A stretch of 64,000 nucleotides of DNA from Chitinophaga filiformis (GTDB lineage: Bacteria; Bacteroidota; Bacteroidia; Chitinophagales; Chitinophagaceae): assembly GCF_021646545.1 (NCBI RefSeq), contig NZ_JAKIRP010000001.1, positions 558,001 to 622,000 on the forward strand, read 5' to 3'. The notes beneath the pieces were generated by a model. The model ran no database searches. It had not been told where the DNA came from and was given only the letters and a program-made list of their open reading frames with translations. The position numbers and the translations under genes are program-made. This document shows positions 18,455-29,447 of the stretch, piece after piece (position 1 is the stretch's first letter; each line of letters starts with the position of its first letter).

Positions 18455-18478
18455 CTGTTTATACATTTTCTAATCTCG

Positions 18479-21400
18479 TTAGCGAACGATAGTAACGGTT
18501 CCCTTCTTATTCACAATCGAACCATCCTGCAGCGTAGCGCGGAGTACATAGATGTAGACACCCACAGGTTGCTGACGGCCTCCCATGGTACCATCCCATC
18601 CGGTACGCTGATCTTTGGTTTCGAATATCTGCTGACCAAACTGGTTGTAGTATCTCACTACGATATTGGCAATGGTATTTCCATACACATAATGCACATC
18701 ATTAAATCCATCTCCGTTTGGTGTGAACACGTTCGGAACAAAGATGTTGTTGCCCTGCGGGTTTTCTGTTGTACCTGTCACCGCAGAGGAGAGTGCACTG
18801 GTTTCACAATCTGCAATACCTACTGCTCTTACACGTATAGTGATAATCTGCGCAGGCGCCAGGCCGGAAACAATATGTGCAAGCCCTTCAGCGCCGGAAC
18901 TTGGAACGACGTAAGTATGGCCGTTATCCACTGTTACCTGGTAGGCAGTTGCCCCCGGTACCGCGGTCCACTCAAAGACTACCTGTGTCGGTGTTGTCTG
19001 CATTACTGTTACGACCGGTGCCGCCAACGGCTCAAGGATATTTACCTGTACGGCTGTCCTGGAAGTGCTGCTGCAACCGCCTGCACTTATCGCTTCTACG
19101 TAGTAGGTGGCTGGCTGGTTGAGGGCCGGTGTAATGAATGTGGCTCCTTCTGCTATTGGCGCACCGCCTGTAGCTGCTGTATACCAGCGGAAGCTTGCAT
19201 TTGCAGTTGCCGATGTAGCGGAAAGTGTGACCATACCACCTGCACAGATGTCTGTATTACCAGCCACAGCTGCATTTTCAGCCGAAGCGCCCAGTGTTAC
19301 GCTCACAGGCGTGCGGACAATGCTCGTACAACCGGAAGTATTCAGTGCCTCTACATAATAAGTAACGTTAGCTGTAATAGCCGGAGTCATAATAGAACTA
19401 CCTGTTGCTACCGGTGTACCACCTGTCGGGCTGTTATACCAGCGGTAAGTCAGGGCAGCATTAGGGTTCTGTATACTTAACGTGGCAAATTCGCCAGGAC
19501 ATACTGTCGTTGCAGCATTGGCTGCCACCGGAGATGAAGGTGTAGTATTGACTGTTACCTGTACGATGGTACGGCTCTGACTTACACAGCCACCGGTAGC
19601 AGCTTCTACGTAGTAAGTTGTATTTGCGCTCAGCTGTTCTGTGGTAAAGGCTGCACCTGTGAAGACAGGAGTACCACCCGTTGCAGCTGTATACCATTTG
19701 TAACTAATACCCGCCAGCGGATCTTTCACGTTGAGCACTGCGGAGCGGCCCGCACAGATGGTGGTACCATCTGCCAGCGGCGCGTCAATGGTATTCACCA
19801 CTGTTGCAGTTACTCCTTTCCTGGCCTGGCTGCTGCAACCGGTACCGTTCAGCGCTTCTACATAGAAGGTGGTATTGTTGTTCAGTGCAGCCGTTGTATA
19901 TTCAGGACCGGCAGCCAGCATGGTTCCTTTAGCCGGAGCATCATACCAGCGATAGGTCAGTGCTGCGTCCGGGTTAAGCACATTGAATGTGGCAGTACCG
20001 CCCACACAGGTGATCACATTTGCCGCTGCAACATCCGGTGTTGGTGCTGCCGCATCTACCAGGATACCTGCCACTGCACGGCTGACACTTACGCAGGTAG
20101 TTCCTGAAGCCGCCTGTACATAATAATTCACATCTGCATTTATTGCTGTTACCGTAAAGTTGCTGCCTGTGTAGACAAGCGTACCGCCTGTAGCTGCATC
20201 AAACCACTGGTAAGACACGCCTGCCTGTGGATGCAGTACGGACAATGTTACATCCTGGCCAGCACATACCCTCACACTGCCAGCAGTCAACACAGGCACA
20301 TCCGGAGACACACCTACTGTTACCGTAACGGCGACTCTTGCACTGGTACCGGCACATTGACTGTTAGTGCTTACTGCTTCAACATAGTACACCATGCTGT
20401 TATTCAGTGCTGGAGTGACGAACTCTGGACCGCTAAAGACCTGCGTGCCACCGGTAGCAACTGTATACCAGTTATACTTCACACCATTTGTATTGGAGGT
20501 TACGCGCAGGGTAGCGGTACCACCAGTACAGGTGCTTACATTATTGGATTCAAGTACAGGAACCGGAGGAGCGGTCGAAACACTCACTGCTACCCGTGTT
20601 CTTGCGGGGCTGCTGCAACTACCATTACCAGCTTCCACGTAGTAATTGGCAGCGGCATTGATAGCAGGCGTTGTGAAGCTGCTGCCCGAGTCTAGCGCTG
20701 TGCCACCTGTTGCGGTAGTGTACCAGCGATAGGTGAACGCAGCATTTGGCTGTTGCACGGATAGGGTTGCAGTCGATCCCGGACATACAGTAACAGCAGG
20801 TGCAACTACCACTGGCGTTGCCGGAGCCGGCAATACCTTGATAGTAACAGGCACCCGGGCGCCTGCATGGGCGCAACCACTATTGTTCACCGCCTGTACA
20901 TAGAAGGTTACATCACCGGTAACGCCGATCACCACAAATACAGGTCCGGTAGATGCCAGTGTACCACCTGTTGCAGCAGTATAGAACTGGTAGCTTATAC
21001 CATTCTGCGGATTTTGTATAGACAGTACGGCGTTCTGACCAGCACATATCTCCACATTATTACTTACCAGTGCCGGAACAGCTGGTCTTGCAGCTACAGT
21101 GGCTGTAGCAGCTACTCTTGCACTCGCCTGGCTGCATGCAGCGCTATTGCTGCTTGCCTCTACATAGTAAACTGTGGTAGCAGAAAGCACCGGCGTAGTG
21201 AATGTGGTACCTGTATCTACCAGTGTACCTCCGGTCAAAGCTGTATACCATTTGTAGGTAATGCCTGTTGCTGCTGACGTGATCTTAAAGGTGGCCGCGC
21301 TACCCGCGCAAATGTTTACGTTCTGCGCTTCCAGCACAGGGGTGGAGGCACCGCCACCAACTGTTACAGTTGCCCTTATCCTGGAAGACAGCGTGCAGGC

Positions 21401-24400
21401 ACCATTGCCTGTCTCTACATAGAATGCGGTATCTGCATTCAGTGCATTCGTTACATAGGTAGTACCTGTGAACAACAGTGTACCACCTGTCCGTGCGCTA
21501 TACCAGCGGGTCTGTATATTCGAGCCTGTTACATTAGCCGTCAGGGTAGCCTGCTGACCTGCACAGATCGCAGCGCCAGTTACAGTTGGCGTTACCAGTC
21601 CTGGTATCACATTAACTGTTACGGACACCCTGTTCGGATTAGCGCAATCATTGCTGGTACGCACACTTTGTACATAATATGTTTTTGTTGCCGTCAGCGT
21701 CGGTGTAATGAAGGAAGCCCCTTCAAATACCTTTTGCCCGCCAACAGGAGCATCATACCATTCCAGTGTAGCCACCGGACTGGCTGTCGCCGTAAGCGTA
21801 GCCGTATTGCCACTACAGATAGTAACATTACGCGCAGCTACTACCGGCGCTGAAACCTGTCTTGTTGCATAATAGATATGGACTTTCACTAAAGCCGCTA
21901 CTACGCCACCTCTCAGGCGCACCTGCACACGGTCATAGGCAGCGCCCGGAGCAAAGGCCACGGTGAATTTTTCGCTACCGCTCAACAACCTGATGCTCAC
22001 GTTACTGCTATTGAGCAACAAGGCATCATTATTTGCCGTTGCTCCGTTGAAGCTGGATACCTCCAGTGAACTTAGTAAACTTGCATCTACCACCTGTGCC
22101 GGCAATTCCATCATAATGCGCACACTGTCGCCTGCAGCTGCAACGCCGGGGAAGATGAGGCTTTGCTGTACGCTGCCTCCACCAGCGGCCAGTGGTACTG
22201 AGAGTATTGAGTAGTTATTAATATCGGCGTCTGTTGTATGCTGTCCATCTACTACTGAACAAAGCGCACAGATAGCCGTGGTACTGCTTGATTGTGCATT
22301 TGCAAAATCACAGGCTGTATTCGGCACCACGGTTACTGTTAACTGTACTGCAGTACGTGGGCTCGGACAAGCACCTGCAACCGCTTCAACATAATAAGTG
22401 ATGCCACTGGTCAGCGCAGGCGTTGCAAAGGTGGCTCCGGTAAATACAGGGCTACCGCCGGTAGCAACTGTATACCAGTTATATACTACACCCGGTGTCG
22501 TGGAATTTGCGGTCAATTTTGCTGACTGGCCAGATACCACTTCACCGTTTGCAGGTATTGTTGTTACAGTCGGCGCAGCAGGCACCGGATTGACCGTAAC
22601 AGCCACCGATGTTCTTGATGCACTTGTGCAAGCACCTGCCGCCGCTTCAACATAATAAGTGGCAGACGCTGTCAGTATCGGCGTCTGGAAGGAAGCCCCT
22701 TCGAATACCGGCGAACCACCAGCGGCCGTTGTATACCAGCGGAATACGGCGCCCGGAGTCGTAGAAGTAGCCGCCAGTTGTGCACTGCTGTTTGCACAGA
22801 TAGTCACATTGCCGGAAGCCACTGTTGGTGCTGCTGGCCTGCCAACGATGTTAACTGTCACCATTTTACGAGCCGTATTAATACAACCAGTAGCATTGGA
22901 TGCTTCAATATAATAGGCTGTGGTAGCCGTCAGAGCAGGTGTTTTGTAAGAAGTACCTGTAAACAGTAAGGTGCCACCTGCAGGAGCAGTATACCAACGA
23001 TAGATAACGCCAGCTACCGGTTTCACATTAAAAGTTACAGTACTACCGCTACAGATAGACAACGCAGTAGTATCCAGTACAGGTGCACCTGGTACGGCTT
23101 CTACGATGGCCGTTACAGGTACACGTTGGAGATTAGGACAGTCCAGACTTGATTTAACTGCCTCTACATAATAAGTAGTATTCGTTGTCAGTGCAGGCGT
23201 CTGATAACTTGTACCTGTAGCAATGGAAGTACCACCTATTGCTGTTGTATACCAACGGAAGGAAACATTGGCCGGACCGCTTGCAGCGAGTGTAGCGCGG
23301 TTGCCCGTACACACCGTATCGCCTTTTACTACCGGCAATCCTACCACACGACTTGCGAAATGTACATTCACCGCGCTCAGGGCAGAAGCTGCACCGGACC
23401 GGAGACGTATTACAATTCTATCAAACAGCGCTTTGGGCTTAAAGCCTGCGAGTGCCTGCTTATTACCGCCCAGTAAGGTCAGTCTTATCAGCGGGTTATT
23501 CAGCGCAATGAAGTCATTATTGGAAACGGCGCCATTGTAAGATCCCACCTCAATGGCCGACAACAGGCCGATGTCTGCCAGCGTATTGTCGAAGGAGAGG
23601 GCTATAACCGTGCTGTCACCGGGCTCGCTGACCTGCGGGAAGATCAGTGACTGTTGTACATATCCGTTCAACAGTCCAAGCACCACATGGAGGGTGGATT
23701 TGGACAGTATACTGTTGTCAACAGCCAGCGCCGGATTTTCGACATAGCAACCGACACAGATGCCGTTAGCCGTGTTTTCCTGGCCGGAAGCTGCGTCACA
23801 GGAGATGTCGTTATCACCTGGCACAACAGTCGCTGTCACCGATACTCTCGGTCCGCTCTTACAACCACCTGCATTTACCGCCTCTACTGAGAAGGTACTG
23901 GTAGCAGTTAAGGGACCGGTATTGAACACAGCTCCGGTGAAAATAGAATCCCCGGACATGTTGTACCATTTATAGATGACATTGGCGCCCGTTGCATGCG
24001 CTGTAAAGATGGCCCCCTGGCCGCTACTTACAACTGTCGCAGATGGGGTTACAGTGAGATTAGCCGGAGCAGCGTTCACTGTTACAGGAACTCTTGTCCT
24101 GGTTGCACTCTTACAACCATTATTATCTGCCTCTACATAGAAAGCAGTATCTGCAGTCAGGGCATTAGTAGTATAGTTTGCGGTGGACGCCAGCAGCGTA
24201 CCACCTGTAGCTGCGGAATACCAGCGGAACGTAGCTCCTGTCGGTGCTGTTGCCAGCAGGGCAGCCGGATTACCGGCGCAGATACTTCTTCCGGCAGCAG
24301 TCGGTGCAGCAGGTGTCGTACCAACATTTACCCTTACCGGTATTCTCACAGGATTGGCACAACCAAAACGGCCGGCCTCCACATAATAGGTAGCGGATGC

Positions 24401-27400
24401 TGTCAGGGCCGGGCTTACATATGTGCCGTCTCCTGGCAGCGGTGTACCTCCAACAGCCGTAGTATACCAGGCCAGGTCTGCACCGTTAGGAGATGTTGCT
24501 ATTAATGTAGCCGTCCCGCCACTGCACACATTCACAGTTGGCGTAGCTACCTGGGGTCTGGGCGTTACCACCGCTGCAAAGTACACCTTCACACGTGTCA
24601 ATGCCGCTATTACACCGTTGATGCTTACCAATACGCCATTGAAGGCTTTGGCAACCGGCACTGTTACCCGGAACTTGTTGCCCGTGTTCAGCAGCCTTAC
24701 ATGTACTATTGAATTATTCAGGAATATGGCGTCGCCATTAGGCGTATCTCCATTGTAAGTTTCCAGTCGCACACCGCCCAGCAATGCTGCATCTATTACC
24801 TGGCCGGGCACTTCCAGGTCCAGCGTAACACTGTCGCCCGCAGGATAAGTGTTACCAAACCGTAACGACTGACCCACATACCCTACCGCACTCAGGGTAG
24901 CAGTAATCGTAGACGCTGAATTTGCATTCTGGTCTACTGCCAGTGCCGGATCAGATACAGAACATAACAGGCAGATACCCGCAATAACAGGGCTCACCTG
25001 TTGCGTAGCATAACTACATGGCGTTGGCTCTGCAGGCATATCAATATTCACCTGTACCGCAGTACGTGTCGGACTGGTACAGTTAGTTAGCGGATCTTTT
25101 ACCTCTACGTAGTAAACTGCGGCAGCAGACAATGCCGGAGTTGTGAAGCTGGTACTATTAGCTTGTAGCATCGTACCACCAACCGGCGCATTGTACCAGT
25201 TGTATTGAAATGCAGGATTAGGATTATTGACAGTGAAAGTGGCTGTCTGACCAGCATTGATCGTGCTCACAGACGGCGTTACCAATGGCTGTGGCAAACC
25301 GACGATTACATATACTGCCTTTCTTGTCGGATTCGCACAACCCGTAGAGGAAAGTGCTTCTACATAGTAAACAGCATTTGTCAGATCACTTACCTGAAAG
25401 GTAGCACCTGAAGCAAGTACGGTACCTCCAACAGGCTGATTATACCAGCGGAAAGATGTGCCAGGGCCAGTTGCTCTCAGTGTAGCTGTGCTACCCTGAC
25501 AGATGTACACGGTATCTTTTTCCACAGCCGGCTTGCCCGCAAATATCTGTGCTGAATAGACTTTCAATGCTGTAAGGGCTGTGGCAAGGCCGCTCAGTTT
25601 GACATTAACCCTGTCGAAAGCAGCGCCAGGTGCAAAAGAATATATCAGATCCCTGTTACCATTCAACAACCGGAGATTCAGTAGTCCCTGGCCAAGCGTT
25701 ATCTGATCATTATTGGCAGTACCATTGTTGGAAGAAGAGATCTGGATACCGTTTAACACGCCGAGATCTGCCAGCGTGGTAACGAAGCCGAGTTTAATAC
25801 GTACGCTATCTCCTTTTACACCGGCAGCAGGGAAGATGAGAGATTGCTGTATGCTGGCCCCGACACCAAGAACGGTATGCATAACGGATGCTGTCTGTGT
25901 GCTGTTGTCAACGGCTGAATCCTGTTTCTCCACAAAACAGCCGATGCATATACCACTTGCCGCCGTTTCCTGACGGGTAGCACCACCGCAATCAATATCG
26001 CCTGGGGTACCCGGTCCACTATCACCATTGAGTGTAACAGCCACCGGCGTACGCAGGCTTCTGCAGCCGGCATTACCTTGCAATATCGCTTCTGCATAAT
26101 AGGTCGCGTTTCCCGTTACCGGAGGTGTGGTGAACTGGGTACCAACAAAGACAGGGGTACCGCCTGTTGGCACATTATACCAATTATAGATGTAACCCGG
26201 ATTCGGGGTAACAACATTAAATGTAGGCGTAGCTCCTTCCACTACAGCTGCGGAAGACGGCGTCACCACCACTCCCGGCAAACCTGTTTTCACACGTACA
26301 GGCGTACGTTTTTCACTACCACAACTGTCGGCGCCCACGGCTTCCACGAAATATGTAGTATCCTTTGTAATGACTGGCGTAGTGAATGATGCACCATAAC
26401 CAACCGGAGTGCCACCGGTATAAGAACTATACCAGCGCAACGTATAACCGGCAGGGCCAACGGCGCTCAGCACCGCAGGACTTCCACTGCAGGTGAATAT
26501 GTTGCCGGCAGCTACCTCCGCAACAGGAGTAACTATCTGTGCGTAGTATACATTCAGTGTAGTAATCGCCCCTACCAAAGCGCTCAAACGGATCTCTACC
26601 CTGTCGAAAGTTTTATTCGCAACGAAAGTATAGGTGCTCTGCTGTACGCCATTCAACAAACGTACTGTCAGCAGGCCGCTCTGAAGACCGCCCATGTCAG
26701 CGTCTGTTGGTCTTATACCGTTTCCGAGACCGACACTAATACCTCCGAGCACCGCCAGATCGAGCAGCCCTGTGGTAGTTCCAAGCCCCAAACGAATAGT
26801 ATCTCCGGCTTTACCTGCAACGGGGAATACCAGATCCTGGTAAACATATCCCAGTGCTCCTATTCCCATACGCACATTAGATGCTGTCGCCGGATCATTA
26901 TCCACTGCCAGGCCCGGATTATCTACGGTACATCCCAGGCAGATTGCTCCTCCGGTACCGTTGTTCTGTGTCTGGGAACCGCTGCAACTTAATTGTCCGT
27001 TAGCACTCGCACTGTTTACATTCACATCTACAGCTGTTCTCTTAATGCTGATCAGACCATCAGTGGGAGAAATAGCTTCCACGTAATAGGTTTTATGCTG
27101 GAACAGCGGAGGCGTTACAAAACTATTACCGGTGTATATCGGCGAGCCTCCCTCAGCAGTTTCATACCAATTGAAGATAACGCCGGGTATGCCGGGCAAT
27201 GCAGCATTGAGTGTGGCGGTTTGTCCTGCGTTAATCGTAGCGGGACTTGGCGTAACCGCTACCGGTGTCATTGCGATTACCTCATAGATATGTAATGAAT
27301 TATTGGCGCCAAGGATACTGCTAAGATCTATCTGTACAGCATCGAAAGTATGTGATACTGGTATAGCTACCCGGAACCTTTTGATACCATTCAAGCCCTG

Positions 27401-28729
27401 CAGAACATCAATATCCAACAAGGAGCTATTTAATAGCTGCTTGTCATTGTTACTGACATTATTCAAAGAAGTGGTAACTCCGATACTTCCCAGCAAAGCC
27501 GCATTGGCCAGGAAATCAGCTTCTGAACCCAGGATCAGAATGATACTGTCACCACTATGGTATGTACCCGGGAAAGTGATCTTTTGTCCTAAGGCAGCGG
27601 CAATGCCCAAAGGCAGCGACAAATGGGAGGCGGTAGTAGTATCTCCGTCTGAAGCAAATGCCGGATTCAGTATGCTACACAAGGCACAGGCCACACCGCT
27701 CATAATAGGGGCCTGCTGACCGGTACCATATGCCCATAGCGGACCGTTACCACCGCCGATAGTCACGGGTACTGCAGTCCTTACCAGGCTTGTTGTACCG
27801 GCAGGATCTTCTGCCTCTACATAATAGGTAGTATTACGGACAAGAGGAGGGCTGGTAAAGGCCCCGGAACCGGTAAAAACAGGTACTCCACCCTGCGGTG
27901 AAGTATACCAGTTGAACACCGGATTGGAGATGCGGATGGAAGGCGTTAAAGTAACCGGCGTATTATAGGCAGTTCCGGCCGGCTGTGGTAATACGGTAAC
28001 CGGGATCATTGCAGCTACTTCATACAGTTTCAATGAACCGGATACACCTACCAGGCCGCCGAAATCTACCTGTACACCATCAAATGTTTTAGTGGCGGGA
28101 ATACTTACACGGAACTTCCGGGCATTATTCGAGCCTATGCCTAACAGCTGTAGTTTTACTATTGACGCGTCGAGCGTTACGCCATCATTGTTGGACACTG
28201 CCGGACCGGCAATGCTGTTATTGTAGGTTGTCACTCTCACTCGTGGTAAAACAACCGCTGCAAGATCTTCAGCAGGAGCATCCAGGAATAGTACTATACT
28301 GTCTCCCGCCTGATATACGCCGGGTAGTTTTACTAATTGCCCGATAGTACCGGCAACCCCTAATGGCACTGTAAATATCGAGGCAGTAGTCGTATCACCG
28401 TCTACGGCCAGGCCGGGAGACGTTACCGAGCATGCCAGGCAGGCAACACCACTGGTAACAGGGCTTTGCTGCTCCTGGCCGTAACTCCAGATATCACCCG
28501 GGCCACGGTAGTCATTAGTGCGCCAGGCTTTGCTCAGCAGGGGAGAATGAGGATGATGGAAGAGATAGTTATCCAACCAGGTTGTCGCATCGTGTCTCAA
28601 CACGGTATTGGTTCCGGGCACCTCCTTTGCGGAAGTTTTACCCAACGGTAACCCAAGCAACCAGACGAGAAAACAAAGAATAAGCATAAAAGCTCTCATG
28701 GGGCTTTTCAGGGTAGCTTTAAAATACAT
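18479..28729 (-). CDS. Giant multi-domain T9SS surface adhesin (SprB-like), 3416 aa
   Basis: I chose the ATG at 28729 (MYFKATLKSPMRAFMLILCF), which gives an extended signal peptide; ATGs at 28789 and 28699 are also in frame. By eye the mature protein contains seven copies of a ~150-residue module marked by CxxC (for example GVACLACSV, SGICIGCFV, AICALCSV) and a Gly-Asp-Ser strand. Between and after them are 24 Ig-like units of ~75-80 residues (YRWYxxxxGGT ... TYYVEA ... CxSxxR), the Ig_7/CHU_C-associated type. Next come a fibronectin III-like domain (QVVFEWTAVPGATAYQV) and a C-terminal gliding-motility/T9SS type B sorting domain (NVFTPNGDGFNDVHYVYGN). The protein is predicted to be secreted by T9SS and displayed for adhesion or gliding. 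The ligand is unknown. Confidence 0.93.
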   Translation of the reverse strand: MYFKATLKSPMRAFMLILCFLVWLLGLPLGKTSAKEVPGTNTVLRHDATTWLDNYLFHHPHSPLLSKAWRTNDYRGPGDIWSYGQEQQSPVTSGVACLACSVTSPGLAVDGDTTTASIFTVPLGVAGTIGQLVKLPGVYQAGDSIVLFLDAPAEDLAAVVLPRVRVTTYNNSIAGPAVSNNDGVTLDASIVKLQLLGIGSNNARKFRVSIPATKTFDGVQVDFGGLVGVSGSLKLYEVAAMIPVTVLPQPAGTAYNTPVTLTPSIRISNPVFNWYTSPQGGVPVFTGSGAFTSPPLVRNTTYYVEAEDPAGTTSLVRTAVPVTIGGGNGPLWAYGTGQQAPIMSGVACALCSILNPAFASDGDTTTASHLSLPLGIAAALGQKITFPGTYHSGDSIILILGSEADFLANAALLGSIGVTTSLNNVSNNDKQLLNSSLLDIDVLQGLNGIKRFRVAIPVSHTFDAVQIDLSSILGANNSLHIYEVIAMTPVAVTPSPATINAGQTATLNAALPGIPGVIFNWYETAEGGSPIYTGNSFVTPPLFQHKTYYVEAISPTDGLISIKRTAVDVNVNSASANGQLSCSGSQTQNNGTGGAICLGCTVDNPGLAVDNDPATASNVRMGIGALGYVYQDLVFPVAGKAGDTIRLGLGTTTGLLDLAVLGGISVGLGNGIRPTDADMGGLQSGLLTVRLLNGVQQSTYTFVANKTFDRVEIRLSALVGAITTLNVYYAQIVTPVAEVAAGNIFTCSGSPAVLSAVGPAGYTLRWYSSYTGGTPVGYGASFTTPVITKDTTYFVEAVGADSCGSEKRTPVRVKTGLPGVVVTPSSAAVVEGATPTFNVVTPNPGYIYNWYNVPTGGTPVFVGTQFTTPPVTGNATYYAEAILQGNAGCRSLRTPVAVTLNGDSGPGTPGDIDCGGATRQETAASGICIGCFVEKQDSAVDNSTQTASVMHTVLGVGASIQQSLIFPAAGVKGDSVRIKLGFVTTLADLGVLNGIQISSSNNGTANNDQITLGQGLLNLRLLNGNRDLIYSFAPGAAFDRVNVKLSGLATALTALKVYSAQIFAGKPAVEKDTVYICQGSTATLRATGPGTSFRWYNQPVGGTVLASGATFQVSDLTNAVYYVEALSSTGCANPTRKAVYVIVGLPQPLVTPSVSTINAGQTATFTVNNPNPAFQYNWYNAPVGGTMLQANSTSFTTPALSAAAVYYVEVKDPLTNCTSPTRTAVQVNIDMPAEPTPCSYATQQVSPVIAGICLLCSVSDPALAVDQNANSASTITATLSAVGYVGQSLRFGNTYPAGDSVTLDLEVPGQVIDAALLGGVRLETYNGDTPNGDAIFLNNSIVHVRLLNTGNKFRVTVPVAKAFNGVLVSINGVIAALTRVKVYFAAVVTPRPQVATPTVNVCSGGTATLIATSPNGADLAWYTTAVGGTPLPGDGTYVSPALTASATYYVEAGRFGCANPVRIPVRVNVGTTPAAPTAAGRSICAGNPAALLATAPTGATFRWYSAATGGTLLASTANYTTNALTADTAFYVEADNNGCKSATRTRVPVTVNAAPANLTVTPSATVVSSGQGAIFTAHATGANVIYKWYNMSGDSIFTGAVFNTGPLTATSTFSVEAVNAGGCKSGPRVSVTATVVPGDNDISCDAASGQENTANGICVGCYVENPALAVDNSILSKSTLHVVLGLLNGYVQQSLIFPQVSEPGDSTVIALSFDNTLADIGLLSAIEVGSYNGAVSNNDFIALNNPLIRLTLLGGNKQALAGFKPKALFDRIVIRLRSGAASALSAVNVHFASRVVGLPVVKGDTVCTGNRATLAASGPANVSFRWYTTAIGGTSIATGTSYQTPALTTNTTYYVEAVKSSLDCPNLQRVPVTAIVEAVPGAPVLDTTALSICSGSTVTFNVKPVAGVIYRWYTAPAGGTLLFTGTSYKTPALTATTAYYIEASNATGCINTARKMVTVNIVGRPAAPTVASGNVTICANSSAQLAATSTTPGAVFRWYTTAAGGSPVFEGASFQTPILTASATYYVEAAAGACTSASRTSVAVTVNPVPAAPTVTTIPANGEVVSGQSAKLTANSTTPGVVYNWYTVATGGSPVFTGATFATPALTSGITYYVEAVAGACPSPRTAVQLTVTVVPNTACDFANAQSSSTTAICALCSVVDGQHTTDADINNYSILSVPLAAGGGSVQQSLIFPGVAAAGDSVRIMMELPAQVVDASLLSSLEVSSFNGATANNDALLLNSSNVSIRLLSGSEKFTVAFAPGAAYDRVQVRLRGGVVAALVKVHIYYATRQVSAPVVAARNVTICSGNTATLTATASPVATLEWYDAPVGGQKVFEGASFITPTLTATKTYYVQSVRTSNDCANPNRVSVTVNVIPGLVTPTVTGAAICAGQQATLTANVTGSNIQTRWYSARTGGTLLFTGTTYVTNALNADTAFYVETGNGACTLSSRIRATVTVGGGASTPVLEAQNVNICAGSAATFKITSAATGITYKWYTALTGGTLVDTGTTFTTPVLSATTVYYVEASSNSAACSQASARVAATATVAARPAVPALVSNNVEICAGQNAVLSIQNPQNGISYQFYTAATGGTLASTGPVFVVIGVTGDVTFYVQAVNNSGCAHAGARVPVTIKVLPAPATPVVVAPAVTVCPGSTATLSVQQPNAAFTYRWYTTATGGTALDSGSSFTTPAINAAANYYVEAGNGSCSSPARTRVAVSVSTAPPVPVLESNNVSTCTGGTATLRVTSNTNGVKYNWYTVATGGTQVFSGPEFVTPALNNSMVYYVEAVSTNSQCAGTSARVAVTVTVGVSPDVPVLTAGSVRVCAGQDVTLSVLHPQAGVSYQWFDAATGGTLVYTGSNFTVTAINADVNYYVQAASGTTCVSVSRAVAGILVDAAAPTPDVAAANVITCVGGTATFNVLNPDAALTYRWYDAPAKGTMLAAGPEYTTAALNNNTTFYVEALNGTGCSSQARKGVTATVVNTIDAPLADGTTICAGRSAVLNVKDPLAGISYKWYTAATGGTPVFTGAAFTTEQLSANTTYYVEAATGGCVSQSRTIVQVTVNTTPSSPVAANAATTVCPGEFATLSIQNPNAALTYRWYNSPTGGTPVATGSSIMTPAITANVTYYVEALNTSGCTSIVRTPVSVTLGASAENAAVAGNTDICAGGMVTLSATSATANASFRWYTAATGGAPIAEGATFITPALNQPATYYVEAISAGGCSSTSRTAVQVNILEPLAAPVVTVMQTTPTQVVFEWTAVPGATAYQVTVDNGHTYVVPSSGAEGLAHIVSGLAPAQIITIRVRAVGIADCETSALSSAVTGTTENPQGNNIFVPNVFTPNGDGFNDVHYVYGNTIANIVVRYYNQFGQQIFETKDQRTGWDGTMGGRQQPVGVYIYVLRATLQDGSIVNKKGTVTIVR
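19000..22330 (-). repeat. Tandem array of 11 Ig-like repeats inside the adhesin
   Basis: The longest uninterrupted run of Ig-like units follows the seventh CxxC module and consists of 11 consecutive ~230-bp repeats. The best conserved part encodes GGT followed by TYYVEA or close variants. Each repeat has drifted, so the array is old rather than a recent expansion. Boundaries are approximate. Confidence 0.75.
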
Positions 28730-29447
28730 AATATTAGTATTCAATTGGTTCGGGCTGTAAAGCGTGCATTCTTCAGTGCGAAAAAGCATATTGTACCACG
28801 ATTCATTCTTACTCTTAGGGGGCAGGGGCTATGAAGCTCAGGGATAAGGATAGGGAGTCACCAGGTTGAAATGGCTGAATACACCCAAGGGGTCCTTATG
28901 TTGAGGAAATATTGAAAGTTGAAAAACAACGGGGGCGAAAATATGCTGATCAGCTGGTTTAAAACAAAGTCTTTTTATTCAATATGGACGAGCCTGTTCA
29001 TTTCGTTCATTACACGTAAATCTGGTGTTCATTTCGTTCACACCGTATGAAGTCTGAGAAATTTATTATAACAAGCTTATCGGGGGGAGGAGGGAGGTAT
29101 AGTGGTTTTGTACTGACGTCTTTTTTAGGATAAAATTATCCGGTACTCATTATTTTTTAGTTTGGACTGCTCATTATTTATTGTCTCTAAATCAGTTAGC
29201 CAGGCTAATCAAATAAGACAGTTTTGTTATTTGACAGTTTCTTCAAAGAAGCATCCCTTTGGACAAAAAGCATGACAATCATACTGTTGCATTAATAATC
29301 AACATCTATTACATATCATTCATTTTAATTTATTTCGTTCATTTCAGCCATTTTCTAAACGGTCAAATCTGAATTGAAAATGGATACGTAAGTTTATTGC
29401 AGAATAACCAAAATCCATTTACTCAAAATCCATTTCCTTGTCCCCGT
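28730..29447. other. Divergent regulatory region between adhesin and STAND NTPase
   Basis: About 700 bp without a convincing gene. It contains repeated TTCATTTCGTTCA-type elements (28996-29341) and a short direct repeat (AAAATCCATTT, twice, 29410-29435) just before the NTPase start. I cannot assign the promoters with confidence. Confidence 0.55.
28996..29341. promoter_or_regulatory. Three copies of TTCATTTCGTTCA-type direct repeats
   Basis: GTTCATTTCGTTCA occurs at 28996-29009 and again at 29027-29040, exactly 31 bp apart (about three helical turns). A shorter match, TTTATTTCGTTCA, is at 29329-29341. They could be operator sites for a regulator acting on the adhesin, the NTPase or both. Confidence 0.5.

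Noticed and set aside
18569-19480. 303-codon plus-strand frame opposite the adhesin
   Set aside because: It is Cys- and Arg-rich in the way expected of the antisense of conserved GGT/YYVEA repeats, and has no start context or domain.
29397-29447. N-terminal extension of the STAND NTPase from a TTG start
   Set aside because: The added residues are a low-complexity repeat derived from a short direct DNA repeat, and a good ATG follows at 29448.
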